In this document: positions 37,034 to 46,091 of the stretch, in pieces
Numbering within the stretch: position 1 is the stretch's first letter
Layout: each line of letters opens with the position of its first letter
Assembly: GCA_963753955.1 (NCBI GenBank)
Contig: CAVWEM010000020.1
Span: forward strand, 81,357-145,356
Reading direction: 5' to 3'
Source of the DNA: Methylumidiphilus sp963753955
GTDB taxonomy: Bacteria; Pseudomonadota; Gammaproteobacteria; Methylococcales; Methylococcaceae
DNA: 64,000 bases
Program-made: the position numbers and the translations under genes
Notes under the pieces: model-generated
Seen by the model: only the letters and a program-made list of their open reading frames with translations
Told to the model about the DNA's origin: nothing
Database searches by the model: none

Positions 37034-38218
37034 ATGGAAGAGTTTCAACGCATCAAACGCCTGCCCCCCTATGTATTCAACATCGTCAATGACTTGAAGG
37101 CCAAGGAACGCGCCCAAGGGGAAGACATCATCGACTTCGGCATGGGCAACCCCGACCGGCCCACCCCGCAGCATATCGTCGACAAGCTGGTGGAAGTGGC
37201 CCAAAAGCCCACGGCCCACCGCTATTCGGTCTCCAAGGGCATACTTCGCCTGCGCAAGGCGATCTGCAATTGGTATCTGGGCCGCTACGGCGTGGAGCTG
37301 GATCCGGACAGCCAAGCCATCGCCACGATTGGTTCTAAGGAAGGCTTGGCACATCTGATGTTTGCCACCTTGGGGCCGGGCGACGCAGTGCTGGTACCCA
37401 ATCCGGCCTATCCCATCCACCCCTACGGGTGCGTCTTGGCTGGCGCGGATGTGCGCCATGTGCCGATGGTCGCGGGCGTGGACTTTTTTGCCGAATTGGA
37501 ACAGGCGATCAAGCTGTCTTGGCCCAAGCCCAAGATGTTGATCCTCAATTTCCCCGGCAATCCCACCACCCAATGCGTGGAACTAGAGTTTTTTGAAAAA
37601 GTCGTGCAAATGGCCCGCGAGTATAAGATCTGGGTGGTGCATGACCTGGCCTACGCCGACTTAGTCTTCGACGGCTACAAAGCCCCGTCCATCTTGCAAG
37701 TGCCGGGGGCCATGGACGTGGCGGTGGAATTCTTCACCCTGTCGAAGAGCTACAACATGCCCGGCTGGCGCGTCGGCTTCATGTGCGGCAACCGCGAGCT
37801 GGTCGCGGCCTTGGGACGCATCAAATCCTATCTGGACTACGGCACGTTCACGCCCATCCAGGTGGCGGCCATCACTGCCTTGGAAGGCCCGCAAAACTGC
37901 GTGGCGGAAATCTGCGACATGTATCGCCAACGCCGCGACGTGCTGTGCAAGGGGCTGAACGACATCGGCTGGGCAGTGGAAAAACCCAAGGCGACGATGT
38001 TTGTCTGGACACCTATCCCTGAGCAATACCGCGAGCTGGGTTCCTTGGAATTCGCCAAGAAAATGCTGCTGGACGCCAAAGTCGCCGTGTCGCCCGGCAT
38101 CGGCTTCGGCGAATTTGGCGACGACCATGTGCGCTTCAGCCTGATCGAAAACGAACACCGCACCCGCCAGGCGATGCGCGGCGTCCGCAATATGTTCCGC
38201 AAAGATAACTCGGTATAG
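37034..38218 (+). CDS. alaC: Alanine-synthesising aminotransferase AlaC
   Basis: PLP-dependent class I/II aminotransferase making alanine from pyruvate and glutamate. 394 residues from MEEFQRIKRL (an ATG 19 codons upstream is possible). Seen: RLPPYVFNIV, IDFGMGNPDRPTP, NPAYPIHPYG, LNFPGNPTTQ, VVHDLAYADLVFDG, and the PLP lysine in FTLSKSYNMPGWRVGF. It is the first gene of a unit with hom, which starts 12 nt after its stop; in related methanotrophs thrC usually follows. Confidence 0.92.
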   Translation: MEEFQRIKRLPPYVFNIVNDLKAKERAQGEDIIDFGMGNPDRPTPQHIVDKLVEVAQKPTAHRYSVSKGILRLRKAICNWYLGRYGVELDPDSQAIATIGSKEGLAHLMFATLGPGDAVLVPNPAYPIHPYGCVLAGADVRHVPMVAGVDFFAELEQAIKLSWPKPKMLILNFPGNPTTQCVELEFFEKVVQMAREYKIWVVHDLAYADLVFDGYKAPSILQVPGAMDVAVEFFTLSKSYNMPGWRVGFMCGNRELVAALGRIKSYLDYGTFTPIQVAAITALEGPQNCVAEICDMYRQRRDVLCKGLNDIGWAVEKPKATMFVWTPIPEQYRELGSLEFAKKMLLDAKVAVSPGIGFGEFGDDHVRFSLIENEHRTRQAMRGVRNMFRKDNSV

Positions 38219-38230
38219 GAGAATAGCGTT

Positions 38231-39532
38231 TTGAAACCCGTAAAAATTGGTATGCTCGGATTGGGCACCGTCGGCGGCGGCACCGTCACTGTGTTGCGTC
38301 GCAATGCCTTCGAGATCAGCCGCAGGGCCGGACGGGAGATCCAGATTTACCGTGCGGCAGCCCGTGGCGTATGCAACTGCGACACCACCGGCCTGCCCTT
38401 GACCGAGGACGGCTTCGAGGTCGTCAACGACCCGGAAGTCGATATCGTGATTGAACTCATCGGCGGCGAGCAGCCAGCCAAGAATATGATTCTCGCAGCC
38501 CTGGCCAATGGCAAGCATGTGGTCACCGCCAACAAGGCGTTGATTGCCAAGCATGGCAACGAGATTTTCGCCAAGGCCAGCGAGAAGGGGCTGATGGTGG
38601 CCTTCGAGGCGGCGGTGGCCGGCGGCATCCCCATCATCAAGGCTCTGCGCGAAGGGCTGACCGGCAACAAGATCGAATGGGTGGCCGGCATCATCAATGG
38701 CACCTGCAATTTCATCCTCAGCGAAATGCGCGACAAAGGCCGGGACTTCGCCGACGTGCTGAAAGAAGCCCAGGCCAAAGGCTACGCCGAGGCCGACCCG
38801 ACGTTTGACGTGGAAGGCGTGGATGCGGCCCACAAGCTCACCATCCTCGCTTCCATCGCCTTCGGTATCCCGCTGCAATTCGACAAGGTGTACATCGAAG
38901 GCATCACCGGCATCACCCGCCTGGATGTGGCTTACGCCGAAGCGCTGGGCTATCGCATCAAGCTGCTCGGCATCGCCCGGCGGGCGGAGCATGGCGTGGA
39001 ACTGCGCGTCCACCCGACGCTGATCCCCGAGCGCCGCCTGATCGCCAATGTGGACGGGGTGATGAACGCCGTGCTGGTGAAAGGCGACGCGGTAGGGCCA
39101 ACGCTGTATTACGGCGCGGGGGCCGGCGCCGAACCCACCGCCTCCGCCGTGGTGGCGGACATCGTCGATGTGGTCAGGACGCTCACCTCCGACCCGGAGA
39201 ACCGTGTGCCGCATCTGGCCTTCCAGCCGGAGTCCATCTCCGACATCCCCGTGCTGTCCATGGACGCAGTCGAGACCGCCTATTACCTGCGCCTGTCCGG
39301 CGAGGACAAACCCGGTGTGTTGGCCGACGTGACCCGCATCCTCGCCAACCACCGCATCAGCATAGAAGCCATCCTGCAGAAAGAGCCGCTGGACGGCGAA
39401 ACCCATTTGCCGATCATCCTGCTCACCCAGAAGACACGGGAGAGCGAGGTGAATGCCGCAATCGCCCAAATTGAGGCGCTGGACAGCATCAACAAGCCGG
39501 TGAAGCGGATTCGGTTGGAGACTTTGGGATAA
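38231..39532 (+). CDS. hom: Homoserine dehydrogenase
   Basis: Reduces aspartate semialdehyde to homoserine on the way to threonine and methionine. 433 residues: NAD(P) motif IGMLGLGTVGGGTV, VTANKALIAKHG, the catalytic region GIINGTCNFILSEM and AEADPTFDVEG, and a C-terminal ACT domain (YYLRLSGEDKPGVLADVTRILA) that senses threonine. The start is TTG (TTG AAA CCC), supported by AGGAG eight bases upstream and the family N-terminus; no ATG fits. Confidence 0.95.
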   Translation: MKPVKIGMLGLGTVGGGTVTVLRRNAFEISRRAGREIQIYRAAARGVCNCDTTGLPLTEDGFEVVNDPEVDIVIELIGGEQPAKNMILAALANGKHVVTANKALIAKHGNEIFAKASEKGLMVAFEAAVAGGIPIIKALREGLTGNKIEWVAGIINGTCNFILSEMRDKGRDFADVLKEAQAKGYAEADPTFDVEGVDAAHKLTILASIAFGIPLQFDKVYIEGITGITRLDVAYAEALGYRIKLLGIARRAEHGVELRVHPTLIPERRLIANVDGVMNAVLVKGDAVGPTLYYGAGAGAEPTASAVVADIVDVVRTLTSDPENRVPHLAFQPESISDIPVLSMDAVETAYYLRLSGEDKPGVLADVTRILANHRISIEAILQKEPLDGETHLPIILLTQKTRESEVNAAIAQIEALDSINKPVKRIRLETLG

Positions 39533-39535
39533 GCC

Positions 39536-39916
39536 ATGGGTTATGCTCACGCCGACATTGAATTGTCTAACCCCAGGCTGCCTAATCTAGGCAAGCTCAA
39601 AGCGCGGGCGATGGTCGACACCGGAGCGCTGATCCTGTGCATCCCCGAGCATGTGCGGGTGCAACTGCAATTGGAGGAAGTTGAACAACGCGAAGTGACC
39701 GTCGCTGACGGTCGCCGCGCCTTGGTTCCCTATGTCGGGCCGGTGCGGGTATGGTTTGAAAACCGCAGTTGTTTCGTCGGTGCCTTGGTATTAGGCGATG
39801 ATGTGTTGCTAGGGGCCGTGCCAATGGAGGACATGGACTTGATCGTCAATCCCGCGCAACGCAGCGTGGAGGTCAATCCGCAAAGTCCGAATTTTCCACA
39901 GGCTTTGGTGAAATAA
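39536..39916 (+). CDS. Retropepsin-like clan AA aspartic protease
   Basis: 126 residues with the single-domain retropepsin pattern: ARAMVDTGALILCIP (the D-T-G active site), later VLGDDVLLGAVPMEDMDLIV, where LLGAVPME corresponds to the hydrophobic-hydrophobic-Gly motif. Active as a dimer if at all. These proteins are common in mobile or accessory regions and often in toxin-antitoxin-like settings; no partner is visible. It starts 3 nt after hom and marks the beginning of the segment that separates hom from thrC. Confidence 0.78.
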   Translation: MGYAHADIELSNPRLPNLGKLKARAMVDTGALILCIPEHVRVQLQLEEVEQREVTVADGRRALVPYVGPVRVWFENRSCFVGALVLGDDVLLGAVPMEDMDLIVNPAQRSVEVNPQSPNFPQALVK

Positions 39917-39971
39917 CCATAGCAACTTGTTTCCGATAAGCGGCGGACTGGCAGGCAAAAGGCAACCGAAA

Positions 39972-40775
39972 ATGAGTATAAAGAAAAGCAGGGCAAACAC
40001 ATTGCAAGAAAAATTAGGATTTAAGGATGATGACTTGGGGACATCAGCGCATGATGCTATTTTGTTTTGATTGGATGCCAATATTGCCCAGATAGCCCCG
40101 CAATTTTTTCCGCGAGACTGGAATTCACAAAATATTCAGGATGTCGAAAATGGAGCCAAAAAAACACTTGTCGAGACGAAAAAACAGCTAGATTGGGAGC
40201 TTAAAAATGCGCAATCTTCAGTTGAGAGACAATTAAATTCTCCAAAAAATAACGAAAGAAGTCCAGCTTCTTCGTTACTCCCCCCGCGATTTTTTCCATC
40301 AAAGGATAACCTTCGGGATGAACAGAAAAAAATCAAGGAACTTGAGAGGAATATGGAGAAACTGGAATCGTGGGGCAACCTTGGTTTGTTGCCGCAGAAG
40401 CTGGTAACAGTAATTGAAAAAGTATGGGAGAGGCCTATTATTCAAGGACGGAATGATTATCTTGTAGGGTTTATTGATATGAAGGTAATATGTAATGTTC
40501 CTGAGCTTGGCTATTCAGGCAACTATTCACCAAAATGGGATGTTTATGACCACAGGCATTCGTTATTTTTTGAAGCAAAGACATCAATTAAATCTATTGG
40601 CGAAGTCATCAGACAAATCCAGACATACAAAACCTATTGCAAACAGGGAAAATATATCATTGTTTCTCCAGATGACAGGTATGCCGAGCTATTAAAAGAG
40701 CAAAACATCGGATTCTTAAAATGTGCGTGTGAGTTGCCGAAAGCAAAAGGACAGTTAGATTTTTTCACATCATAA
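39972..40775 (+). pseudogene. PD-(D/E)XK-like nuclease gene with in-frame stop
   Basis: Reading from ATG 39,972 gives MSIKKSRANTLQEKLGFKDDD, then a TGA at 40,068, followed in the same frame by LDANIAQIAPQFF and 235 codons to the stop. The TGA stands where a Trp is expected (the pattern D-x-I-x-x-W-L-D), so TGG to TGA is the simplest change. The C-terminal half has a nuclease-like core: VGFIDMKV, then LFFEAKTSIKSIGEVIRQI, with Asp and E-x-K in PD-(D/E)XK spacing. A coiled coil lies around DEQKKIKELERNMEKLE. AT-rich and unlike its neighbours, so probably acquired. Specific family unknown. Confidence 0.7.
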
Positions 40776-40995
40776 CGCCTTTACACCCATCGGCCACTGA
40801 CTACCAGCAGTGGGAAGCAACACCAACCGACCAACCGGACAATAAGGCTACCTATGAACCCCCAACTACTCGCCGCCACTCGGCATCCCCTTGGAAATTG
40901 TCGGCGGCATTCCGTTGTAGGAAGTCCAGCCGGTTTATAAACACCAAAAGGCCACCTACACAAATTCTTGATTTGACACATAAGGTAACGACAAG

Positions 40996-41640
40996 ATGAA
41001 AAGACAATCAACCCTGCGCTTAGGAGTGGTTTTTCTCGTGTTGGCAATCGGGTTGGCCGCCTGCACCCAGCCTGTCCAACCGGAAGAACCCGCAGTGACG
41101 GCGCAAACGGCGCTGCAAAACGCCAAGGATGCTTATCAACGCAAGGATTACACACAAGCCGCCGATTGGTTCCTCAAAGCCGCCGAACTGGGTGACGCGA
41201 AGGGGCAATATAGCCTAGGGGTGGCCTACAACGAAGGCAAAGGCGTCACGCAGGACTACGCGCTAGCCGCCCAGTGGTTCCGCAAAGCCGCCGACCAAGG
41301 GCTTGCGCAAGCGCAAAACAACCTAGGCTTTCTTTACCAGCAAGGCCAAGGCGTTCCCCAAGACAAAGCCCAAGCCGCCGAGTGGTTCCGCAAGGCCGCC
41401 GAGCAAGGCTATGCGCAAGCGCAGAAAAACCTGGGGCTTGCCTACCGCGACGGTTCAGGGGTGGCCAAAGACCTGACCAAAGCCGCACAATGGCTAGGCA
41501 AAGCCGCCGCGCAAGGCGATGCGGAGGCGCAGGTTGCGTTGAAGGAAACGGGCAAGACCGCGCAGAAATCCATCAAGACGGTTATGAAACACAAAGCGAC
41601 GGCGCAAGGTTCCAAAACGCCGGTTGGTGGGAAGCAGTGA
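40996..41640 (+). CDS. Sel1-repeat lipoprotein
   Basis: 214 residues: lipoprotein signal ending LAAC, then about four Sel1-like repeats of 36 residues (for example AAQWFRKAADQGLAQAQNNLGFLYQQGQGVP split over two helices), and a basic tail. Sel1 repeats form a superhelix for protein-protein contacts in the periplasm. The gene is GC-rich, like the core genome, although its neighbours on both sides are AT-rich. Confidence 0.88.
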   Translation: MKRQSTLRLGVVFLVLAIGLAACTQPVQPEEPAVTAQTALQNAKDAYQRKDYTQAADWFLKAAELGDAKGQYSLGVAYNEGKGVTQDYALAAQWFRKAADQGLAQAQNNLGFLYQQGQGVPQDKAQAAEWFRKAAEQGYAQAQKNLGLAYRDGSGVAKDLTKAAQWLGKAAAQGDAEAQVALKETGKTAQKSIKTVMKHKATAQGSKTPVGGKQ

Positions 41641-42108
41641 ATCGGGCATAACCCATGGGGCAATGACGAGACCAACATCCAATTTCAGAGAATTGCAGTT
41701 TCACGCATGAAAGCTTACCGTTTTACAGATGCCACGGGATACCTGTTTGCAACCCGTAGGGTTGCCAGCTATTAGCCGGGGGTTGAGTGAAGCGACACCC
41801 CCGGCTGAGGTCAGAGGGAGTATTCGACCCCGAAGGGGTCGCTGCAATCTGACCAAGAATCTTGGCGCTCTTCCGAAACGATGAGAATGATTCGTTTCCT
41901 CTGAAGGTAACTTGATCCGTGTAGGAAAAACTGCGACTCTTCCAGGGTCGAGATTCCATATCCCATGCCATCCGGGGGTGTCGCTTCGCTCAACCCCCGG
42001 CTAATGGCTTGAACCCCTTCGGGGTTCCACTGCTCCCACAACGCCAATGCATAACGATGAGCGCTGGGTCATGGGAGCGAAAACAAAAGCCACAAGCAGA
42101 GGTGTGCC
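41641..42108. other. Intergenic palindrome cluster
   Basis: No gene. Five perfect or near-perfect palindromes follow one another: GCAACCC/GGGTTGC at 41749, GCCGGGGGT/ACCCCCGGC at 41776, CGACCCC/GGGGTCG at 41826, CCGGGGGT/ACCCCCGG at 41969 and GAACCCC/GGGGTTC at 42011. The second and fourth are inverted copies of the same 33-bp unit about 195 bp apart. The layout looks like a REP/MITE-type non-autonomous element. Confidence 0.6.
41774..42004. repeat. Inverted pair of 33-bp REP-like units
   Basis: The unit beginning ATTAGCCGGGGGTTGAG and ending GCGACACCCCCGG occurs forward at about 41,771-41,804 and reverse-complemented at about 41,969-42,004, with one mismatch (GTGAAGC against GCGAAGC). The two enclose 165 bp of unique sequence with no gene, as in a miniature element or REP doublet. 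Confidence 0.6.
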
Positions 42109-43095
42109 ATGGAAATACTTGGAACCGACCACAATTTAGAAAACATTCTTTGCTCAATAAAAGATGCGAGGGTAGATATTGCTGTCGCCTTTGCTTCGAA
42201 AACAAAGCCAGTGGTAGACAAGTTAATCGCTAACGGAAATGAAGTTTATCTGACAATCGGTACAATCAATTGTTTCTCAGATCCAGTGTTTTTTAAAAAC
42301 TGCCAAGAAATTGCCAGCCAATATTCGAAGCTAGACTTTGCTGTTGATTTTAGGTATCACAACAGAATTCACTGGAAAGTATATTTAGTTTCGCCAAATA
42401 TTGTCATCATTGGCAGCTCCAATTTTACAACTGTTGGACTTTCTATGAGCCGCGACACGGCAGTGATGATCGAAGACGACAATCTTTATCGGGAATACAG
42501 GCAAATTCTTTCAAATTTGCGGGCCAATGAGCGTGTCGTTGCTTGGAATGACAAGAGATTCGATAGACTTTTTGCTGTTTACGAAAAACAGCATCGTAAC
42601 AAACCGCTCCCTCCTATAAACGGGCCGGTTCCAACTTTTACCGAATGGTTTGCCAAAGAAGAAACGGATTCGCTTCCCGTGTTTATATGGGAGAATGATT
42701 TCACACCTGCGGAGAAGATTGAATTTGACACAGAAGTTATTCCACATTTGAGAGTCGATGATAATGATTCCATTGATTATTATCGTATAGGCTTTGCCTA
42801 TAACGAGCCGCATGATTATGAGGGCAAGGTCATCCTGACAATGAGACGCACCGGAGCTCAAGCCAAATTTGAGTTTGTTACTAAGATAATACATAACAAC
42901 GAACATTGGTGGCTATGTGGCATAAAAAGGAAAAGCTTTCAAAAGCCCTTTGTTTTGGCCAATGAGCTAAAACAAGCTATGAGGCAAGTGGCGGAAAATA
43001 ATCACTGGCAGGGAAAAACAATTTTAGATTCAAATGATCTCCAAAAGTTAGTGGAGATTTGCAGGCCCAGCGATAATCTAGGCCGCATATCATAG
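42109..43095 (+). CDS. Phospholipase D-like domain protein
   Basis: 328 residues, AT-rich. The N-terminal 130 residues have the PLD-like fold: DARVDIAVAFASK, and the catalytic-type motif HWKVYLVSP followed by GSSNFTTVGLS. In the canonical HKD motif (H-x-K-x4-D-x6-G-S-x-N) the Asp is replaced by Ser here, while His, Lys and the GSxN part remain. The C-terminal 190 residues are of unknown type. PLD-like proteins of this size act as nucleases in restriction or defence modules; no helicase partner is adjacent. Probably acquired. Confidence 0.75.
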   Translation: MEILGTDHNLENILCSIKDARVDIAVAFASKTKPVVDKLIANGNEVYLTIGTINCFSDPVFFKNCQEIASQYSKLDFAVDFRYHNRIHWKVYLVSPNIVIIGSSNFTTVGLSMSRDTAVMIEDDNLYREYRQILSNLRANERVVAWNDKRFDRLFAVYEKQHRNKPLPPINGPVPTFTEWFAKEETDSLPVFIWENDFTPAEKIEFDTEVIPHLRVDDNDSIDYYRIGFAYNEPHDYEGKVILTMRRTGAQAKFEFVTKIIHNNEHWWLCGIKRKSFQKPFVLANELKQAMRQVAENNHWQGKTILDSNDLQKLVEICRPSDNLGRIS

Positions 43096-43123
43096 AACCA
43101 ATCCATTTGCAGGAGTCATTCCC

Positions 43124-43386
43124 ATGCCCTTGACTATCGAACAAATAGCCGAAGCAGTCTTGGATCTACCTAGCGAGGTGCGGGCATTGCTCGCCGACCG
43201 CCTCGTCGAAAGCCTCGACCCGGCGGAAGACGGCCACATCCAACAGCTTTGGGCTGATGAGGCGCGTCGCCGCCGCGACGAAGTCAAGGCCGGGCGCGTC
43301 CAGACGATTCCCGGCGACGAGGCATTATTATCGCGGTCATGCAATGCCACCGCGAACCCGGCTATTGGCGACGGCGCATGCTGTGA
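43124..43386 (+). pseudogene. Decayed toxin-antitoxin pair (addiction module antitoxin fused to ParE remnant)
   Basis: The first 66 codons code for an addiction-module antitoxin of the PF09720 type: MPLTIEQIAEAVLDLPSEVR, ADRLVESLD, then RRRDEVKAGRVQTIPGDEA. At that point, near 43,322, the sequence passes without a gap into the C-terminal end of a ParE-type toxin in another frame, IIIAVMQCHREPGYWRRRML, stopping at 43,386. The antitoxin C-terminus and most of the toxin are gone. A single internal deletion of about 280-300 bp is the simplest cause. The open frame itself continues to 43,393. Confidence 0.75.
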
Positions 43387-43430
43387 TGGATAGCAAACGT
43401 TACCCCTATTTTAATGATTAAGAGCAAGCT

Positions 43431-44864
43431 ATGAAATATATTTCCACACGCGGACTGGCGACGCCTAAAACTTTCACCGAAATCCTGCTAGGCGGACTGG
43501 CCCCCGACGGCGGGCTGTATTTGCCGGAAGCATATCCGCAAGTCAGCCGCGAACAACTGGATGAATGGCGCAACCTATCCTATGCGGATCTGGCGTTTGA
43601 AGTACTGTCCAAATTTGCCACCGACATTCCCGCCGCCGACCTCAAGGCCATCACCGACAAGACCTACACCGCCGAAATCTACCGCAACGCCCGCGCCGAT
43701 TCCAACGCCACGCAAATCGCCCCGCTGCGCACCCTGGCACCCGGCCTGCACCTGTTGGAACTGTCCAACGGCCCGACCTTGGCCTTCAAAGACATGGCCA
43801 TGCAATTGCTCGGCAATCTGTTTGAATACACGCTGGATAAACAACATGACGAGTTGAACATACTGGGTGCGACTTCCGGTGACACTGGCTCGGCGGCGGA
43901 ATATGCCATGCGCGGCAAGCGCGGCATCCGCGTGTTCATGCTCTCGCCGCACGGCAAAATGTCGGCCTTCCAATCGGCGCAGATGTACTCGCTGCAAGAT
44001 CCCAATATCTTCAACATCGCGGTGCGCGGGGTGTTCGACGATGCCCAAGACTTGGTCAAAGCCGTCTCCAACGACCACGTCTTTAAAGCCAAATACAAAA
44101 TCGGCACGGTCAACTCCATCAACTGGGCGCGGGTTTCGGCGCAGATCGTCTACTACTTCAAAGGCTATTTCGCCGCGACCGGCTCCAATGACGAGCAAGT
44201 CGCATTCTCCGTGCCTTCTGGCAATTTCGGCAATATCTGCGCCGGCCATATCGCCAAGCAAATGGGCCTGCCCATCGGCCAGCTAATCCTTGCCACCAAC
44301 GAAAACGATGTGTTGGACGAATTCTTCAAGACCGGCGTCTACCGCCCACGCGGCACCGCCCACATCTTCCACACAAGCAGCCCGTCCATGGACATTTCCA
44401 AGGCTTCCAACTTCGAGCGCTTCATCTTTGATTTGGTGAAGCGTGACGCCGACAAGCTGCGCGAGTTCTGGGCGCAGGTAGACGAAGGCGGGGCTTTCGA
44501 CATCAAAGGAACGCCCTACTGGGAATACCTGCCTAGTTTAGGCTTCACCTCCGGCAAGAGCACCCACGCCGACCGACTCGCCACCATCCGCGAAACCTGG
44601 CAAAACTATGGCGTCATGGTCGATACCCACACCGCCGACGGATTAAAAGTGGGAATTGAGCAGTGCCGCCCCGACCTGCCGCTGATCTGCCTGGAAACCG
44701 CCCTGCCCGCCAAATTCCAGGCGACTATCGTGGAAGCTTTGGGCCGTGCGCCAGACCGCCCGGTGGGGATGGAGAATATTGAATCCTTGCCGCAACGCTT
44801 GGAATTCATGGATGCGGATGTTGAGGTATTGAAAGCGTTTATCATGGCGAATACGCCGGGGTAA
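43431..44864 (+). CDS. thrC: Threonine synthase
   Basis: PLP enzyme converting O-phosphohomoserine to threonine. 477 residues, the long form of gammaproteobacteria: MKYISTRGLATPKTF at the start, the PLP lysine in PTLAFKDMAMQ, NILGATSGDTGSAAE, SVPSGNFGNICAGH and LATNENDVL. In related genomes it follows hom directly; here 3.9 kb of accessory genes lie between. A promoter of its own is therefore needed; none is obvious in the short gap. Confidence 0.95.
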   Translation: MKYISTRGLATPKTFTEILLGGLAPDGGLYLPEAYPQVSREQLDEWRNLSYADLAFEVLSKFATDIPAADLKAITDKTYTAEIYRNARADSNATQIAPLRTLAPGLHLLELSNGPTLAFKDMAMQLLGNLFEYTLDKQHDELNILGATSGDTGSAAEYAMRGKRGIRVFMLSPHGKMSAFQSAQMYSLQDPNIFNIAVRGVFDDAQDLVKAVSNDHVFKAKYKIGTVNSINWARVSAQIVYYFKGYFAATGSNDEQVAFSVPSGNFGNICAGHIAKQMGLPIGQLILATNENDVLDEFFKTGVYRPRGTAHIFHTSSPSMDISKASNFERFIFDLVKRDADKLREFWAQVDEGGAFDIKGTPYWEYLPSLGFTSGKSTHADRLATIRETWQNYGVMVDTHTADGLKVGIEQCRPDLPLICLETALPAKFQATIVEALGRAPDRPVGMENIESLPQRLEFMDADVEVLKAFIMANTPG

Positions 44865-44954
44865 TTTCACCAAAGCAATTGTTAAATTCAAACATGCAAT
44901 AGTGAAGACCTGACTTTATTTTGCCCTTGTAGTCAATTTAGAGAGTAGCCTTGT

Positions 44955-46022
44955 ATGGGAGCACCAGTTTTTATCAGCCATAGCCATGAAGACGAGGCAG
45001 CTTACTCTGTTCTCTGCCTTGCACTTGACAGCTCAGGGGTATCTCGATGGGATGTATCACAACTATCTTTAGGACAGTCGCTTGCCGAGGGACTTCGATC
45101 CGCAATTGAACAATGCAGCATGTGTATTTTTTTGGCAACCTCTCGATCTATTGAATCAAAATGGTGTCTTGCTGAACTGGGTGCTTTTTGGGGGTCAGGA
45201 AAAAGAGTAGTGATTTATGTCGCTGACCCGACTGTTGATGAATCTAAACTACCCCCACAGTTTCTAGGAAATCTTAGAACTACAGATGCGAATCGACTCA
45301 TACACTCGATTAGTGGCACCGATAAAGATCGAGTCCAGCAAATCGAAAATGGTTACAGCGTTAGCCTTGGATCGCTAACAATCAATGTGAATTTTGGGCG
45401 TATCGAAGAGTTTAATTTTGCTGATGAAAACCACTTAATAGCGCTACCTGCCAACGAGTTCTTCGATGACGATTGCATTCATGATACACGAAGCGCCTTG
45501 GGCGCATTCATGCAATACCATTTTAAAGATAGTATCCCAACTATTCAGGCACTCGTCAAAGACGCTTTACGCGATGAACCAAGCGAGGAAGTCGAGAAAA
45601 AGCTAAAAATATTTGGCCATAGCTACGGCATTGGAAAATGCGTTTTCTTAGACCAGCCACTTTCGTCGCGTTTACGGGTTGCCATGGTAGCAGTAACCAC
45701 TCAACGCAAGAATGTGGGGCTGCATGCTGCCGCACATTACGTTTTCCAGGCAATCGAATCAATTCAGCATATTATGGCAGATAATCGTCTCACGAGCCTC
45801 TATTTACCGATTCTAGGCAGCGGACATGGCGGGCTGAAGGGAGCGGTATCGCTCATCTGCATGTTGATTGCTTTTGGAGAACTTCATCTAAGAGGGACGA
45901 ACCATAACATCAGAGAGATCAACATTATTGTATATAAGCGCAACGGTAATTATACACCTTCAATTTCTGAGACAATCGTCAAATCTTCGTTGGACTTGGT
46001 CAGTCGCTTACTCGAAGAATGA
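44955..46022 (+). CDS. TIR domain - macro-like domain fusion protein
   Basis: 355 residues, AT-rich. Residues 1-95 are a TIR domain: PVFISHSHEDEAAY at the N-terminus, SLGQSLAEGLRSAIEQCSMCIFLAT and the catalytic-type W-C-x-x-E (KWCLAELGAFW, Glu74) expected for NAD+ cleavage. The C-terminal part (about 140-350) resembles macro domains of the ThsA/DUF6430 type: INVNFGRIEEFNFADENHLIALPANE, VAVTTQRKNVGLHAAAHYVF and the glycine-rich phosphate loop LPILGSGHGGLKGA. In type II Thoeris the TIR and macro parts are separate proteins (ThsB and a TM-macro ThsA). Here they are fused and there is no TM helix. An anti-phage role is inference. Confidence 0.78.
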   Translation: MGAPVFISHSHEDEAAYSVLCLALDSSGVSRWDVSQLSLGQSLAEGLRSAIEQCSMCIFLATSRSIESKWCLAELGAFWGSGKRVVIYVADPTVDESKLPPQFLGNLRTTDANRLIHSISGTDKDRVQQIENGYSVSLGSLTINVNFGRIEEFNFADENHLIALPANEFFDDDCIHDTRSALGAFMQYHFKDSIPTIQALVKDALRDEPSEEVEKKLKIFGHSYGIGKCVFLDQPLSSRLRVAMVAVTTQRKNVGLHAAAHYVFQAIESIQHIMADNRLTSLYLPILGSGHGGLKGAVSLICMLIAFGELHLRGTNHNIREINIIVYKRNGNYTPSISETIVKSSLDLVSRLLEE

Positions 46023-46091
46023 CCCAAGTTTTGTGGTTATTAGGCAGTAATTTTTAGTTAATTTCATTCTCTGCAAAGGTCAATGCATCTC

